64,000 nucleotides of DNA from contig NC_019860.2 of assembly GCF_002234675.1 (NCBI RefSeq), positions 15,368,536 through 15,432,535 on the forward strand, given 5' to 3'. How positions within the stretch are numbered: position 1 is the stretch's first letter; each line of letters starts with the position of its first letter. The DNA comes from Oryzias latipes. Its lineage: Eukaryota; Chordata; Actinopteri; Beloniformes; Adrianichthyidae. Below, piece by piece: positions 36,001 to 46,722 of this stretch. Under the pieces are notes generated by a model. The model ran no database searches. It was not told where the DNA came from and saw only the letters and a program-made list of their open reading frames with translations. A program made the position numbers and the translations under genes.

Positions 36001-39000
36001 GGCAGAGGCCTTATACGTTGAGAAGCAAAAAAAAAAAAAAAAAAAAACTCCTTTCCTTTGCTCGTGTGTTTGTGTGTAATCCGCCTTGATCCTTCGCCGG
36101 CCCGAGTCAGAAGCTTCCCAAACCGGATCCCGCCAGTTTTCCCAAGCAGCGCCAGACCCACACAAGTACATCAGCTGACACAAGAACACACAAACGGACT
36201 CATTCCAGCACACGGCATGAGAAGAGGCGATGCGTACAGAGATGAACAAATCACAGCCTGCACATGGATGGATGGATGGAGGACAGAAAAAGATGGTTTA
36301 CGGCGAATTCGACAAAGATTTCTCTAGATCTCACCAATCATATCTTCCATTCTCCAATGAACTCTCATTAGTCAAAGCCAACCAAGGTGTTTAGAGAATA
36401 GATCCGACATCAAAGTCTCGTTTTATGACGTCTTTTTGTTTCATACATTCAGCATTTTGGAAAATGAAAAGCTGGCATTACTGAGGTAGAAAGCCTAGAA
36501 TCCAAACAAAAATAAGTAAGCGGATCAATTTGTCTAATTTTTAAAGGAAAAACATCCTTAAGGTAACTATAGAAATTAGGGTTGGGCGATGTCCCTTAAA
36601 TTGGCAGTTGACGATGTTTGCTGTCAACCATCGGGATGGACGATGATATCGTCGTGTGTGTGTGCGTGTGAGGGGGGGGACTATTTTTAATTTTTCGGTC
36701 TTATATAATTGCTATTGGTTATTTTACTTTATTTATTTTATTTGCCAACTAATAACACATCCGAGAAGATCCAGTATAAACTGAGGGAAGTGACTTTAAC
36801 AAAAAAAGTATCAAACAAAATAGAAAGTAGTAGTCCGCTCCCGCACTTCACTAGTGAAGTGGACCGGTGGAGCGCGGACTTACAGTTTTGTGTTTGAGGG
36901 GGGAGGGGGGGGGTGCTTTGTTACATGAGCGGTATGTGTGGGAGATTTAGGACTGCGATCCGTCCCGCAGCTCTAGGGGAACGAGCTACCGAACTCAGAA
37001 CGGGGTCTAAAAGTGTGTGTCTGAGCAGAGCTCGGACCGTCAACACACACAGTGACTTTGTGGCGGTGTGTGAGCTTTAAAGCAGAAATGTCGCTCAGTC
37101 CTTAGAAACTGTTCAAACAATCACGTGGATTTGTGTTTCGGGTCGTGTCCCGACTAAATAAAGGCTGATGTTATTCTTAACATGTTTACGTGCAGCCAGG
37201 ATGCAGATTGCAGCGCCACCCAAAGCTAATGTTGTTAGCCCGGGTTAGCATACTGCTAATCCTGGCTTCTTTCCGGCTCCGTTCTTCAACAGACACAAAG
37301 CACTGACCACACGGATTAAAATTTAAATGATGAGCGAACAGGCGCTTCATAATAATCGTATCATTAATAAAAGCACATTTAGAAGATCATCTTGTATATT
37401 ACCGAGCTGACATATCTATGGATGTAGCCGCTCGGCGGAACTCATGATTTATTTTGACCGAAAGTGTGCCCCATCACGATGGACGATGGTATCGTCCATC
37501 GGCACAACCCTAGTAGAAATCGTTCTAGAGGTTGCTTAAAGACAGACTCTGAGGAAAATGCTGTTTTTAATATATTTTTGTAGCATTTTTTTTTTGGATG
37601 ATGGAGGACATACAGTGAGGTCAATAAGTATTTGATCACCCTGTGATTTAGCAAGTTCTCCCACTAAGAAAACATGGAGGGGTCTAGAATTTTCATCATA
37701 GGTGCATTTCCACAGGGAGAGACAGAATCTGAAGAAACATTCAGAAATCACGTTGTACGATTTTTTTTAAACAATTTATTTGTATATTACTGTGACAAAT
37801 AAGTATTTGATCATTTGATTATCAGATAGATTTCCGACCAGCAAAGACCTGCTGTTCTGCTTTTAAATAGTCCAACTCCACTCTGCTCATGATTCTAAAT
37901 TAGTGGCACCTGTTTGAGGCCGTTAGCTTGCATAAAGCCACCTGTGCACCCCACAATCACTCAGAAGTCCAACTACCAACATGGGCAAAACCAAAGAGCT
38001 GTCAAAAGACACAAGAGACAAAATTGTAGACCTTCACAAAGCTGGAAGTGGCTACGGGGGAATTGCCCAGTAGCTTGGTGAGTAAAGAACAACTGTTGGA
38101 GCAATTATCAGAAAATGGAAGAGGCTAATGATGACTGTCAATGTCCCTCGGTCTGGGGCCCCTCGCAAGATCTATGATGCTAAGGAAGGTGAAGAATCAG
38201 CCCAGGACTACACGGGAGGAGCTGGTCAATGACCTGATAAGAGCTGGGACCACCGTTTCCAAGGCTACTATAAGTAATGCATTAACACGTCATGGTTTAA
38301 AATCATGTATCGCACGGATGGTTCCCCAGCTGAAGTCAGCCCATGTCAAGGCCCGTCTGAAGTTTGCCAATGACCATCTTGATGATCCAGAGGAGTCATG
38401 GGAGAAAGTCTTGTGGTCAGATGAGACCAAAATAGAACTTTTTGGTCTTAACTCCATTCGGCGTGTTAGGAGGAGGAAGAAGGAGGAGCATCATCCCAAG
38501 AACACCATACCTACAGTGAAGCACGGGGGTGGAAGCATCATGCTCTGCACAGGGGACAGGACGACTGCACTGTATTAAGGAGAGGATGAACAGGGCTCTG
38601 TATTGTGAGATATTGGGCAAAAACCTCCTAACTTCACTCAGGGCGTTGAGGATGGGTCGTGGCTGGGTCTTTCAGCATGACAATGACCCGAAGCACACAG
38701 CCAAGAAAACCAAGGAGTGGCACCGTAAGAAGCATATCAAGGTTCTGGAGTGGCCTAGCCAGTCTCCAGACCTAAATCCAATAGAGAATCTTTGGAGGGA
38801 GCTGAAACTCCATGTTGCTCAGCGACAGCCCCGAACCCTGACAGATCTAGAGAAGATCTGTATGGAGGATTGGGCCAAAATCCCTGCTGCAGTGTGTAGA
38901 AACCTTGTGAAGAACTACAGGAACCTTTTGACCTCTGTAATGGTTAACAAAGGCTTCTGTACCAAATATTAAAGTTGATTGACTCAAGTGATCAAATACT

Positions 39001-42000
39001 TATGTCACAGTAATATACAAATAAATTGTGTTTAAAAATCGTACAACGTGATTTCTGAATGTTTCTTCAGATTCTGTCTCTCACTGTGGAAATGCACCTC
39101 TGATGAAAATTCTAGACCCCTCCATGTTTTCTAAGTGAGAGAACTTGCTAAATCCCAAAGTGATCAAATACATATTGACCTCACTGTACATACAGAAGAT
39201 TAAGCTTCAAATGCATTTCTGAGGATTTCTTTGTGCAGATTGTTGTGAATCAGGAGCAGACGAAGAAACGCAGCTGGGAAATTAGGATATTTGTGACATA
39301 GAAAAAGTACTGGGCGGAGCCACAAGCTCCCGGCTCCACTATATTTCAGTGTGAGGTTGCGGGTTTGAGGGGCTGTCAGCTAGCGGCAGAGCCTGTAAAC
39401 CGAGAGCTCTCAGCGATGAAAAGGGGGCGGTCCCACAACTCTGGGAAGAATTTCCGATGAACAACTTCGCTCTGACGAAACTCTGTTCTTGAGAAGGACC
39501 CAGGTTTTTGGATTTTGGCAACAACGGCGTAATTGTAATTAAAAGACGACTGAGAACGCTTTAAATAAAGTTTAAAAGATGGTTTAAGTGGGTCTTTAAA
39601 CAGGTTAGCTTACCGGGATCTACGTTTCAAGTAGCGTTTGGGACCTCTGTGCTATATTTAAGGACTAGAACCCCAAATTTAAGGTTTAAATGCAGCTTTT
39701 TACTGTCTCTGTTGTTTTGAGTTGAAACTTTATCGTTTTTAATGCCATCTGGTCTTTTCTTGCCGTTGGCTGCTTCCTCTCTGTTGCTCTTTTGGGTGTG
39801 GCGAATACAAACTCTGCCTTCATCCAGACGGCTGCAAGAGTCCACATTTTTTTGAGGGAGGAAGATGATGGATTATAAAGTCCTTCTTTTGTTTTGCTGT
39901 AGCGTTATTTTCTCATGTAAAGATTCAGGTCAACCCTTCGTACGGAGAGAAGTTCTAATTGGCAGAACGAAAGCCGCTCGGTGGGAAAAAAAAACAAACT
40001 CTCAAACGTCGCAGGGCTGATTCCGTCTGACGACTTTCGAGTCCTTTGTTTTAACGGGGTGGGCCCGCGCAAAACCCGCTAGAGCGAAGTGTTCGGACGT
40101 TTCCGATGCTTTTAGGAGATGGTTTGAGCGCGGCGTGGACGAAATTGGTCCCAGCAGTTGCTCATTATCAGCCAACGCTCGAGTGCTCTCATCTATGACC
40201 GCCCGCTGTTTTAGAGGCTAATGAAACCCGATTCACCGAGCGTCTTGGTGGGCTCCCTTTTGGAGCAAGTTTTGGCTCGTCGCCCCCCTCCCATTTTTGC
40301 TGGCTGCTGGTAATTTTCGCTCCACATGAGCTCTTTATCTAATCTGCCATCCTGTTTGGATCTCCTTTGTTTAGACTGTGGGGTGAGAGGACGTTTTTTT
40401 TTTAGTGACGTTCAGAGAACCTTTGGGGTTGTTTCAGAAGAGGAGGTGTTTGCGTATTTATCCTTGAGTGGAGGTGGCAGGAGCACGCCGATGGGGTGTG
40501 TGGTCAACCGTGGCTCACCCCATTGGACGAATCCCCTCTAATCCCCGCTCCGAGTTTACATAACAACAGAAGGGAAGGTGACGTGATTCTCCGCGCGGTG
40601 ACATCACCGCCAGCCCTCCTATGTCTCCTCTCCGCGCGCCCAATCCTCTCACAATCTATATGTGATTCCGGCTTAGGAAGGAGGCAGCCAGGACAGGCTT
40701 AACGCACAAGCGCACTCCTTCTGTACACACTCCCCGTCACACTCCGTCCCGGGCTCCTTTGTTGCCCATGAAGCCCCATCATTTTGCAAAGCTGGGGCCA
40801 AAGGGCGCCACGGAGTTTGTTTTGGAGAGTTTTTTCTTTTTGGTCTATGGTGGTAGTGATTGTGTGTTTGTAGCCTGAACTGTGTCAATGAGAGACAGAG
40901 GGCTGGAAGGGGCAACAGCACGGGCCCAGGACAACATGGCCCTAAAGCTGTTCTTCTGGGAGCTGGAGGAGCATCTGAAGAGGTAACCGTGGTAACTGTG
41001 CTGTCGTCACGTTCGGTGGGAGTCAAAGGACTTTGTTGTTGTTTTCGTTTTTAATGTTGTGGCATTATTATGTTGGCAAGAACGGACCTGTTGTTGGAGC
41101 AAAAGCGTGCAGAAATACTTCAAAATTCCAGATCGGCACGTCTCCTGCCCACAAGAGAACATGATGTTCTGGGTTTGCACATGTATGCATGTTTCATTGA
41201 ACAGTTTGAAAGCCTTTAGAACGTTAAAAAAAACTCAATCTCTCCTGCTATTAGCTGCACCCCCCCCCCTCCCTCAAATTCCACTACCCCTCACAGACCC
41301 CAGTGTCATAAAAACCAACAGTTTTCCTATCAATAAAAGCAATCCTTAGCTTGTGCACTGTTTGGAAGCAAGCACAACATTTACCGAAAGAGGCGGTCAA
41401 AACAATATTTCAATTCAAGTTGGTCAAAGCTACGCCAACTCAAGTCTGGGATTAAGATGAAGCAGGTTAAATATATAAGTACACCTCTGACGGAAGGGAT
41501 AAGTCAAGTGTTTACAGTACAATAAGGGGATCAGAGCGGTTCCTGAATGTTCTCCTGTGGGACGTCCCGTCAGAAAACACGTCTGATTGTGTGGATGAAA
41601 GTTTGAGTTTCTACCCCCCCCCCCCCCTTTTTTTTATCTCTACGCCAGCTGTGTAAACAAAGCACACTTCCTTTGCTTTTGTGTGTTTGTCCAAACAGTT
41701 TCATGGCAACGTCGGTCCACACCTTCACACACTCTGTGGGATTCTGTTTGCACGAGGGATGCATCGATTCCCTTTTTACCACGATTTGGTTCAAACCTCC
41801 ATTTGAAGATGACGAAAACAACAACAAATGTCGAAAAAGTATTTGTCGAACTTGCTAATAAGTGATTAACAATAAAGAGAAAGCCTTCAGTTGGCTTATT
41901 CTAAGGCTGGTGTAATGTAATAAACCAATAAATACTAAATCCTTTTTTAAATGTATTACCATTGTCTGACCCTTTAAATATACTGGCACACAGTCGGAAT

Positions 42001-44762
42001 GTAACAAACCACTTTCCCCACCATTCAGATTAATGGTGGCATCCCTAATTTGTCATTGTTTTTATGATCAACAAGTGTGTCACTAATTAAACCAGATTAT
42101 TGGAGCTCTAGAAGAAAACCGGGATGAATATATGTAGACTTAGAACATCCAGATAATTGCAAACAAGTGTAATAATTTATTATCAAAACACCTTTTTGCC
42201 TTTTATTGCTATTTTCTAAATTAATTGTGGCCTTTAAAACGTCAATCAGATTATTTGACCTTAAAGTTGACTGTTTTTTAATTGTTTGCACTACTAATTA
42301 TGACCGATAGGGGGAGACATTGTTTTTTCTAAATATTTATGATCACCTGGCTGCTGCATAACAAAACACACTTGATGGATGGACGTTTAGGACAACAAAA
42401 CACTTTTTATTTTTATTTTAAAAGAAACTAAATTTCGGCTTGAAGAAGTGGAAGTAGCTCCCTCTGTATTTCTAGCAAACACATTTACCCAGAATTACCT
42501 TCCAGGTAGTGGGGACACATGCAAATAAACAAGCCCGCTCTCGTCCAATCAGCGTCGCCCCAGAATTAATCCACCCCATAAATTATGCTAATGAGCCCCC
42601 CATTTCCAGCCAATCAGAGCGCGGCTCCCTTTGGCACGAGCGAGGCAGCCGATGTGTTGGAGCCGCAGCCCGCCGCTCTCGTCTTTTGTGTGCAGGCGGT
42701 CCTCCAGATGAGCGGAGCGGCACCGCGCAGCTCCACAATGCGCCATTTTTCTACTTTTCTACCAGTTTGTACTGCCAGCGAGCCGCCGTCGGGGGTTTTC
42801 ATGGGCGGGGTAGCATGAATTCCCGGTGTTGCACTGCTGTGGCGATGGACCTTGGCGTTTGTCAACTGAGGAATTTCTCCATATCGTTTCTGTCCTCGGT
42901 GCTCGCGAAGGAGTGCGCGTCTGTCAGGGTCGATAATAGGTAACCACGGTTTTTTTCACGCAAATATTGCGGCGCATTTCTTCTGAATTGATGCTTAAAA
43001 GTGAAGCATATATATAGCAAAGCCGCAATGTTGCATCAGCCATTCTCCCCCAAAATCCTTTGTAAAAATTGTTTTTTTTTCTCCTCTTCTGTTTTGCAGC
43101 TCTTCAGGCATTGGTGTGGTTGCCATTGACAACAAGATTGAACAAGCGATGGTAAGCGCTCGCGCTCGTTTTGGACCTGTTTGTAAATACACGCTCATGT
43201 ATTTGCTGCTGCCTCCAGTGTTATGTAACCACAACACTGACGAGAGGCGGCCCCCTCCTTTATAGTAAAAAAAAAACCTTTTACTTCCTGTTTTCTTTTT
43301 ATATTTGAGCCTTTTTTCAAATATTATTTTATATGATTTAACAGGAGCTTCTTGGCGCTGTCCTGTACCTTGATGTGAGACAGGCGAAAGGTTCTCACGC
43401 CAGCCTCCTTTTTGGGTTCTCATGCTCCGGTCGATGCGTGTTGCTAGGCAAGCGGCAGCCTCCCCTCGCGCAGTATAAATAACTCGGCCGCTGATTGGCC
43501 CCTCCCACTCCGGCGCAGGAACATTTTGTTCCCTGGATGGGCCTGGAGAGAGGAGGAGTTCCCCCCCTCCTCCATCCCCGAATGGGCTGACCCTGCTACT
43601 GCATCATCGCGAGAATCATCTGGAAAGCCTGTTTTTATAGAAATAGACATGAGAGTAGGACAAAAGACTGCGTTATATTAGCAATGTTTTTATTTGGATT
43701 GATAAAGAATTTTCATTTTTCTCTAGTTTTAATGCTCCAAAGTCTAGATTATGTTTTTCATTTTGTTTGCTCTCCCCTCAATCTATTCTGTTTAATTTAC
43801 TAGTTTGTCCCCGAAACCACAATAAAAGTATTGGATCAAGATTTATTTCAGAAAGCAATTCTCATCTTCTTTTATGAGGAGATACAACAGTTGCCCCCCA
43901 AAAAAATCATACTTAAAGACCCACTCAGATTAAAATGTTTTTTTTTCTTACATGTTCTTGTAGCATTTTTTATGAGAATGGCAGACATATATAAAGAAAA
44001 TTAAGCTTTAAATAGCATTTCTGCTGATTTCTTTATTCGAATCATTGTGAATCAGGAAAAAACCCAGTTTGAAAAAGATCGTATTTGTGACTTAGAGAAC
44101 ACGCTGGGCGGGACACGAGCTCCAAATCTGATCCATCTTCTTGTTGACGCCTAGATCCGTACCTTTGTTTTCCTCGTCCGAGCTGCGTTGTACGGCTGGA
44201 TAGTTTCGATATGGCTCACCATTGTTGTTGCACCGCTAGCGTTAAGTTTGGGATCCTGTAAACGGAGATCTCTCAGCAGGAGGAAAATGGAAGGAAGGGG
44301 GTTGCTCCACACCAATTCCTAACAAACTGCAGCCGATCTGCAGAAATTGTCCTAGAAGACGACCGATTCGGGCTAAAAACGGAGTAACAGACCTCTGGGA
44401 ACGCTTTGACGATAGATCGGAGAGGATTTGTAAAGTCTGATTGAGGTTGTGCGGCACTTTTTAACCCCTTGCTGACTGTGTGGTCCTTCTGTCCTCAGGA
44501 CCTGGTGAAGAGCCATCTGATGTACGCCGTGCGCGAGGAGGTGGAGGTCCTCAAGGAGCAGATCAAGGAGCTGATCGAGCGCAACACTCAGCTGGAGCAG
44601 GAGAACAACCTCCTGAAAACCCTGGCCAGCCCGGAGCAGATGGCTCAGTTCCAGGCGCAGGTACAAACCGACGGCTCTCCGAGCAGCGCCGGCCAGCCGC
44701 CAGTCCCCCCGGGAAACTCGCAGGTCCTCCCGTCCACACAGAACTCTGGCACATCGGCGTAA
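27035..44762 (+). CDS. tsc22d1: TSC22 domain family protein 1, long isoform
   Basis: TSC22D1 is a leucine-zipper transcriptional regulator first found as a TGF-beta-stimulated gene. It acts as homo- or heterodimers with other TSC22 proteins.
Exons: 27035-29028, 43100-43151 and 44499-44762, giving 2310 nt (769 residues; the human long form is about 1073).
Residue 69 begins the conserved long-isoform box ([18 protein letters not shown], then [21 protein letters not shown]). A second box at about 309-339 has [14 protein letters not shown] and [13 protein letters not shown]. Between and after them is a Pro/Gln-rich low-complexity region. The last two exons encode [20 protein letters not shown] (TSC box) and the zipper [23 protein letters not shown]. 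The end NSGTSA resembles mammalian SGPTA.
The frame is also open upstream to 27002, but only from a TTG, so ATG 27035 is the start. The shorter middle region relative to human is normal for such disordered sequence. TSC22D2 or D4 fit the C-terminus less well. Confidence 0.94.
29920..30254 (+). mobile_element. SINE-like retroposon with a 13 bp target duplication
   Basis: The head 'ggcgcagtggttagcgctct' is tRNA-like, then comes 'tgtgtggagttagcatgttc', 'cgacctgtccagggtgt' and a (GAAT)n-type tail. This is a repeat common across teleosts. The 13-mer ATTAGATCTAGGG occurs exactly on both sides (29907-29919 and 30255-30267), which fits endonuclease-primed retroposition and a fairly recent insertion. 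The frames at 29897-30110 lie within it. Confidence 0.85.
33868..34325 (-). repeat. MITE family B copy in the tsc22d1 intron
   Basis: Reverse-orientation copy of the 61656-62255 unit. Shared blocks are 'aagagtccgcgctgcca', 'ttttgtgggcgaaac', 'gatgatgtcatt', 'gtgggcggcacccac', 'gagatcgagtcgtctt' and 'ttataaaagggttaag'. Confidence 0.75.
34735..35365 (+). repeat. MITE family A, near full-length copy
   Basis: It begins 'aaagacccactca' and ends near 'gtggtcttt', an inverted-repeat pair. Between are the family blocks 'gggcgggctacaagctt', 'gacgactagatcc', 'aaccgagagctctcag', 'tgaactcctgccgctct' and 'gcagaaactttgt'. The frames at 34963-35345 are inside it and are not genes. Confidence 0.8.
36577..37512. 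mobile_element. hAT-like non-autonomous element
   Basis: Termini TAGGGTTGGGCGATG (left) and, on the reverse strand, TAGGGTTGTGCCGATGG (right end 37512) are inverted repeats. Flanking octamers ATAGAAAT (36569-36576) and GTAGAAAT (37513-37520) match at 7 of 8 positions, as expected of a hAT target duplication. The inner 'catcgggatggacgatgata' and 'catcacgatggacgatggta' are subterminal repeats. No transposase frame is present. Confidence 0.8.
37613..39186 (+). mobile_element. Tc1/mariner transposon
   Basis: Inverted termini CAGTGAGGTCAATAAGTATT (left, 37613) and the matching right end (39186) are flanked by TA at 37611-37612 and 39187-39188. The length, about 1.57 kb, is normal for a full Tc1 element. 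It carries a broken transposase gene and is inserted in a MITE A copy. Confidence 0.93.
37981..38972 (+). pseudogene. Tc1 transposase, inactivated
   Basis: The start ATG at 37981 reads [19 protein letters not shown] (first paired/HTH domain). Stops at about 38071 (TAG) and 38083 (TAA) break it. The frame changes near 38175, just after the GAPRKI hinge, and again near 38550 within GGSIMLC. Catalytic parts are still readable: [13 protein letters not shown] (first D), [12 protein letters not shown] (second D) and [14 protein letters not shown] (E). It ends NKGFCTKY as in other fish Tc1 elements. With at least two stops and two frame shifts it is not functional. Confidence 0.92.
40480..40800. promoter_or_regulatory. 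GC-rich block in the tsc22d1 intron, possible enhancer or promoter
   Basis: A CpG-containing stretch stands out in an AT-rich intron. It has CRE-like half-sites (GGTGACGTGATT near 40577, GGTGACATCACCG near 40598) and a CCAAT at about 40640. No exon with usable splice sites is obvious. The regulatory reading is inference from composition and motifs only. Confidence 0.3.
41754..42047. mobile_element. Short hAT-like MITE
   Basis: The left 'agggatgcatcgatt' and right 'ggtggcatccct' (reverse complement AGGGATGCCACC) form short inverted ends, the common AGGGATGC terminus of small fish hAT MITEs. The target duplication is not convincing. The internal frames are not genes. Confidence 0.5.
42520..42814 (+). 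promoter_or_regulatory. tsc22d1 short-isoform promoter
   Basis: Directly upstream of the alternative ATG are two CCAAT boxes (CCAATCAGCG near 42545 and CCAATCAGAGCG near 42609). An octamer-like TTATGCTAATGAG lies between them (about 42582-42594), in a CpG-rich block. This arrangement suits an independently regulated promoter for the short isoform. Confidence 0.65.
42815..42939 (+). CDS. tsc22d1: tsc22d1 short-isoform alternative first exon
   Basis: The ATG at 42815 starts [20 protein letters not shown], then [21 protein letters not shown]. This is the short TSC22D1 N-terminus (the human form includes the matching [12 protein letters not shown] and ASV.LDN). Donor GTAACC follows at 42940. The last two bases AG join C at 43100 to restore Ser, in the same phase as the long first exon. 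With exons 43100-43151 and 44499-44762 it gives 146 residues (human 144). A second in-frame Met at MDLG could also serve. Confidence 0.92.
43371..43640. promoter_or_regulatory. Promoter-like block inside the last tsc22d1 intron
   Basis: Within 200 bases there are an X-box-like GTTGCTAGGCAAG (43440-43452), a TATA-type TATAAATAA (about 43475-43483), an inverted CCAAT (GATTGGCC, about 43493-43500) and the palindrome GGAACATTTTGTTCC (43518-43532). Composition is GC-rich against an AT-rich intron. No exon with an ATG and a good donor follows clearly, so it may be an enhancer, an antisense or alternative promoter. Confidence 0.5.
43912..44447 (+). repeat. MITE family A copy
   Basis: Starts 'taaagacccactcagatt' and contains 'gcatttctgctgatttctt', 'gggcgggacacgagctcc', 'gtacggctggatagtttcga', 'acggagatctctcag' and 'tgcagaaattgtcctag'. 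It lies just before tsc22d1 exon 44499. It has internal losses compared with the copy at 34735-35365. Confidence 0.75.
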
Positions 44763-46003
44763 CGCGAAAGCTGTACACTGGAAAAGCCCACTAAGAGTAG
44801 GAGTTGACTCGAACATCAGCAAGACCGACTATGCCGACATCAGGAGGAGCACTAACCAGAAAGAACCTTTTGTTTTGTTGCACATTTAATTTAACTGACG
44901 GAAATGGAGTTGCACCTGTGTGAATGTGTACATGAGTGAGTGAGTGTGTGTGTGTCCGTCTTCATTTCGTCTGCAACTTCTGCTACCTGCTTCAGACAAT
45001 CCTCGTTGTCATGCTGGTTGTAGTCTCTCGGCGAGGGGCAAGACGGAGCGATCAGAGAGGTTCGCCGTTTCCCTTCCCTTGTCCAATGAGTTTCTCGTGG
45101 AGAACGCCCCCTCCCCACCTTTCTCTTCTGTTTGTCCCTTTGCACTTCTTTTGCAAGCGACGTCGAAAGACTTTTAACGGACGAATCGGGAGCTCCGCGT
45201 CCTCACTGCACACGTCCCCATCACGGCTCCACATCCCCGTCCTTGGATCAGCCACAGCTTCCTAGTTGTTTTCATGGATGGATCATTCGTACAGGGATTT
45301 ATTGTTATTCTGAAACGCAGTAGCAGCTGGAGCAAAGTTTGCTGTTATTGTTTTAAATAATGTCCAAAATGACCTGATAAAGGAAATGCGAATTTCTCGG
45401 ACATGACTGTTTGTAGGTAGTATGTTTTGTACAGATGAAAAGTTTTCATTTTTAACTCTGCCAAGTGCCTGGTTTCTAACCATAGATACATATATGAAGC
45501 TTCTTTTTTATTTGTGTTATCCGTTTGTGTATATAAAAATATATATATCTATGGTTTTGCCAGGTTTTGACCTACTCGTAGTGTCATAACTCAAGGGGGG
45601 GGGCAACAGAAGAGGACCTTTTTACCTCAACACTAAGATGCTGTCTCTCCTGCAGTGACTCACAATTTTGTACTGTATTCCAACAATCCTTTGCCGTCGC
45701 TTCAGACTCACTTGCTCAAATGATCTGGACTCTTTATATTTTGGGATGTGTGTAGCTTTTTTTAATTTTTATTTTAAGTATATGACAGTGGAGTTTTATT
45801 TTTGTTTTGGTTTTTTGTGTCTGTTTTTGTACAGCCAAGTGTGTGAATTGCTCGTAGTGCAACCGGAGCTCTGAACACAAAAAAAAGAGACTGTTGGTAT
45901 AAAGAAAGGAAAATGCCCTGCGTCAGGTTTCCTGTGCATGTTCCTTCAGCCCATCACAAATGTGACGTTTCAAATTGCACTAGACAGTTGCACCTCAAAT
46001 AAA
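44763..46003 (+). other. tsc22d1 3' UTR
   Basis: About 1.24 kb from the stop to AATAAA at 45998-46003, which is the best-placed hexamer. No protein-coding frame is present; the frames in 44936-45483 are chance. A small G-run (45595-45603) and T-rich blocks are present. Confidence 0.75.
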
Positions 46004-46329
46004 AAAGTGGAGAAAAAAAAAGCAGGTTTCTGTGTTTTAATAAATTTTTATTATATTCCATATTTTCCGAGGTTTTCACGACAACAAATGTTTTTTATTA
46101 AAGAAAATGTTTAAATAATGTTCAATATTTAGTATCAATTTGGTAATTAGAAACTTACCACTATTTGTTTAACCCAGTGATAAATATTTATAACAATGAT
46201 GAAGTTAATAGTGCAGGGTAACATTTTGTCATCAACCTTTTTTTTATTTTTTTGCCAAAACAGGTACTATTTAAATCGATTTAAGAACAGTAAGTGAGCT
46301 CTTAGTATGTTCCTGACTTTAAACTTTAT

Positions 46330-46560
46330 TATAAAAGTTAAAGGGAATCCCAAATGTACATGTTTATGCCGACATTCCTTTCCAGTAGCTCAAATGGTAT
46401 GACGCGCATGCGCTCTCCTCTGTCGATGGTGCTGATATGAGAGCCTCTTATTGGTTTCTGAAGGGCAAGCCTTCCTGTCGCTTTTTGCAGCTCCACCCAC
46501 AACCATTCCGGTAGTGAAAGCGACAAAGTAAGCCTTTTCTATCGCTCTCTGACACAAGAT
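46330..46560. promoter_or_regulatory. Promoter-like motif cluster downstream of tsc22d1
   Basis: An NRF1-type GCGCATGCGC near 46403-46412 and, on the minus strand, an ACCAATAAG CCAAT-type motif near 46450-46458 lie close together. A minus-strand frame (46526-46338, 62 residues) is present but unrecognised. Either a cryptic promoter or a chance cluster. Confidence 0.25.
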
Positions 46561-46659
46561 GGACAAAAAGTTTGTTGTATTTCGTTAAAGCTTCTCAAAT
46601 TTGTCATATTGATACATTTGAAACGAGGAATAAAGGAGAAAAAAAATACTACTGGCTAG

Positions 46660-46722
46660 ATGGGGAGTCAAACACTGATATCCCGCGTGTGCGCCAGAAT
46701 CTCTAGCCATCTAGCCATATTG
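46660..46722 (-). pseudogene. tRNA-like sequence, decayed
   Basis: The minus strand has complementary ends GGCTAGA/TCTAGCC (an acceptor-like stem) around a GTTTGACTCC T-arm-like stretch. The anticodon arm does not fold well, so identity cannot be read. It may be a tRNA pseudogene or a SINE head. Confidence 0.35.

Larger units (their letters stand above)
37530..39600 (+). repeat. MITE family A copy, split by a Tc1 element
   Basis: Positions 37530-37612 ('taaagacagactctgagg', 'tgctgtttttaatat') and 39187-39600 ('taagcttcaaatgcatttct' through 'aaccgagagctctcag' to 'aagtgggtctttaaa') join into one family A unit once the Tc1 element is removed. Confidence 0.85.
29029..42500 (+). other. tsc22d1 large first intron
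   Basis: About 14 kb between the long-isoform exon and the short-isoform promoter. It contains a SINE-like insertion, MITE A and B copies, a hAT-like element, a Tc1 element and a GC-rich block near 40.5 kb, each listed separately. The remaining stretches (30.3-33.8, 35.4-36.5, 39.6-40.4 and 41.1-41.7 kb) are AT-rich or low-complexity with no coding exon or RNA gene that I can support. Confidence 0.6.

Noticed and set aside
38141-38972. Two long plus-strand frames as separate genes
   Set aside because: They are frame-shifted pieces of one Tc1 transposase.
42509-42943. 144-residue frame starting at 42509
   Set aside because: Only its end (from 42815) is the tsc22d1 short exon; upstream residues are promoter sequence with CCAAT boxes.
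44373-44822. 149-residue minus-strand frame
   Set aside because: Antisense to the tsc22d1 zipper exon and a MITE A copy.
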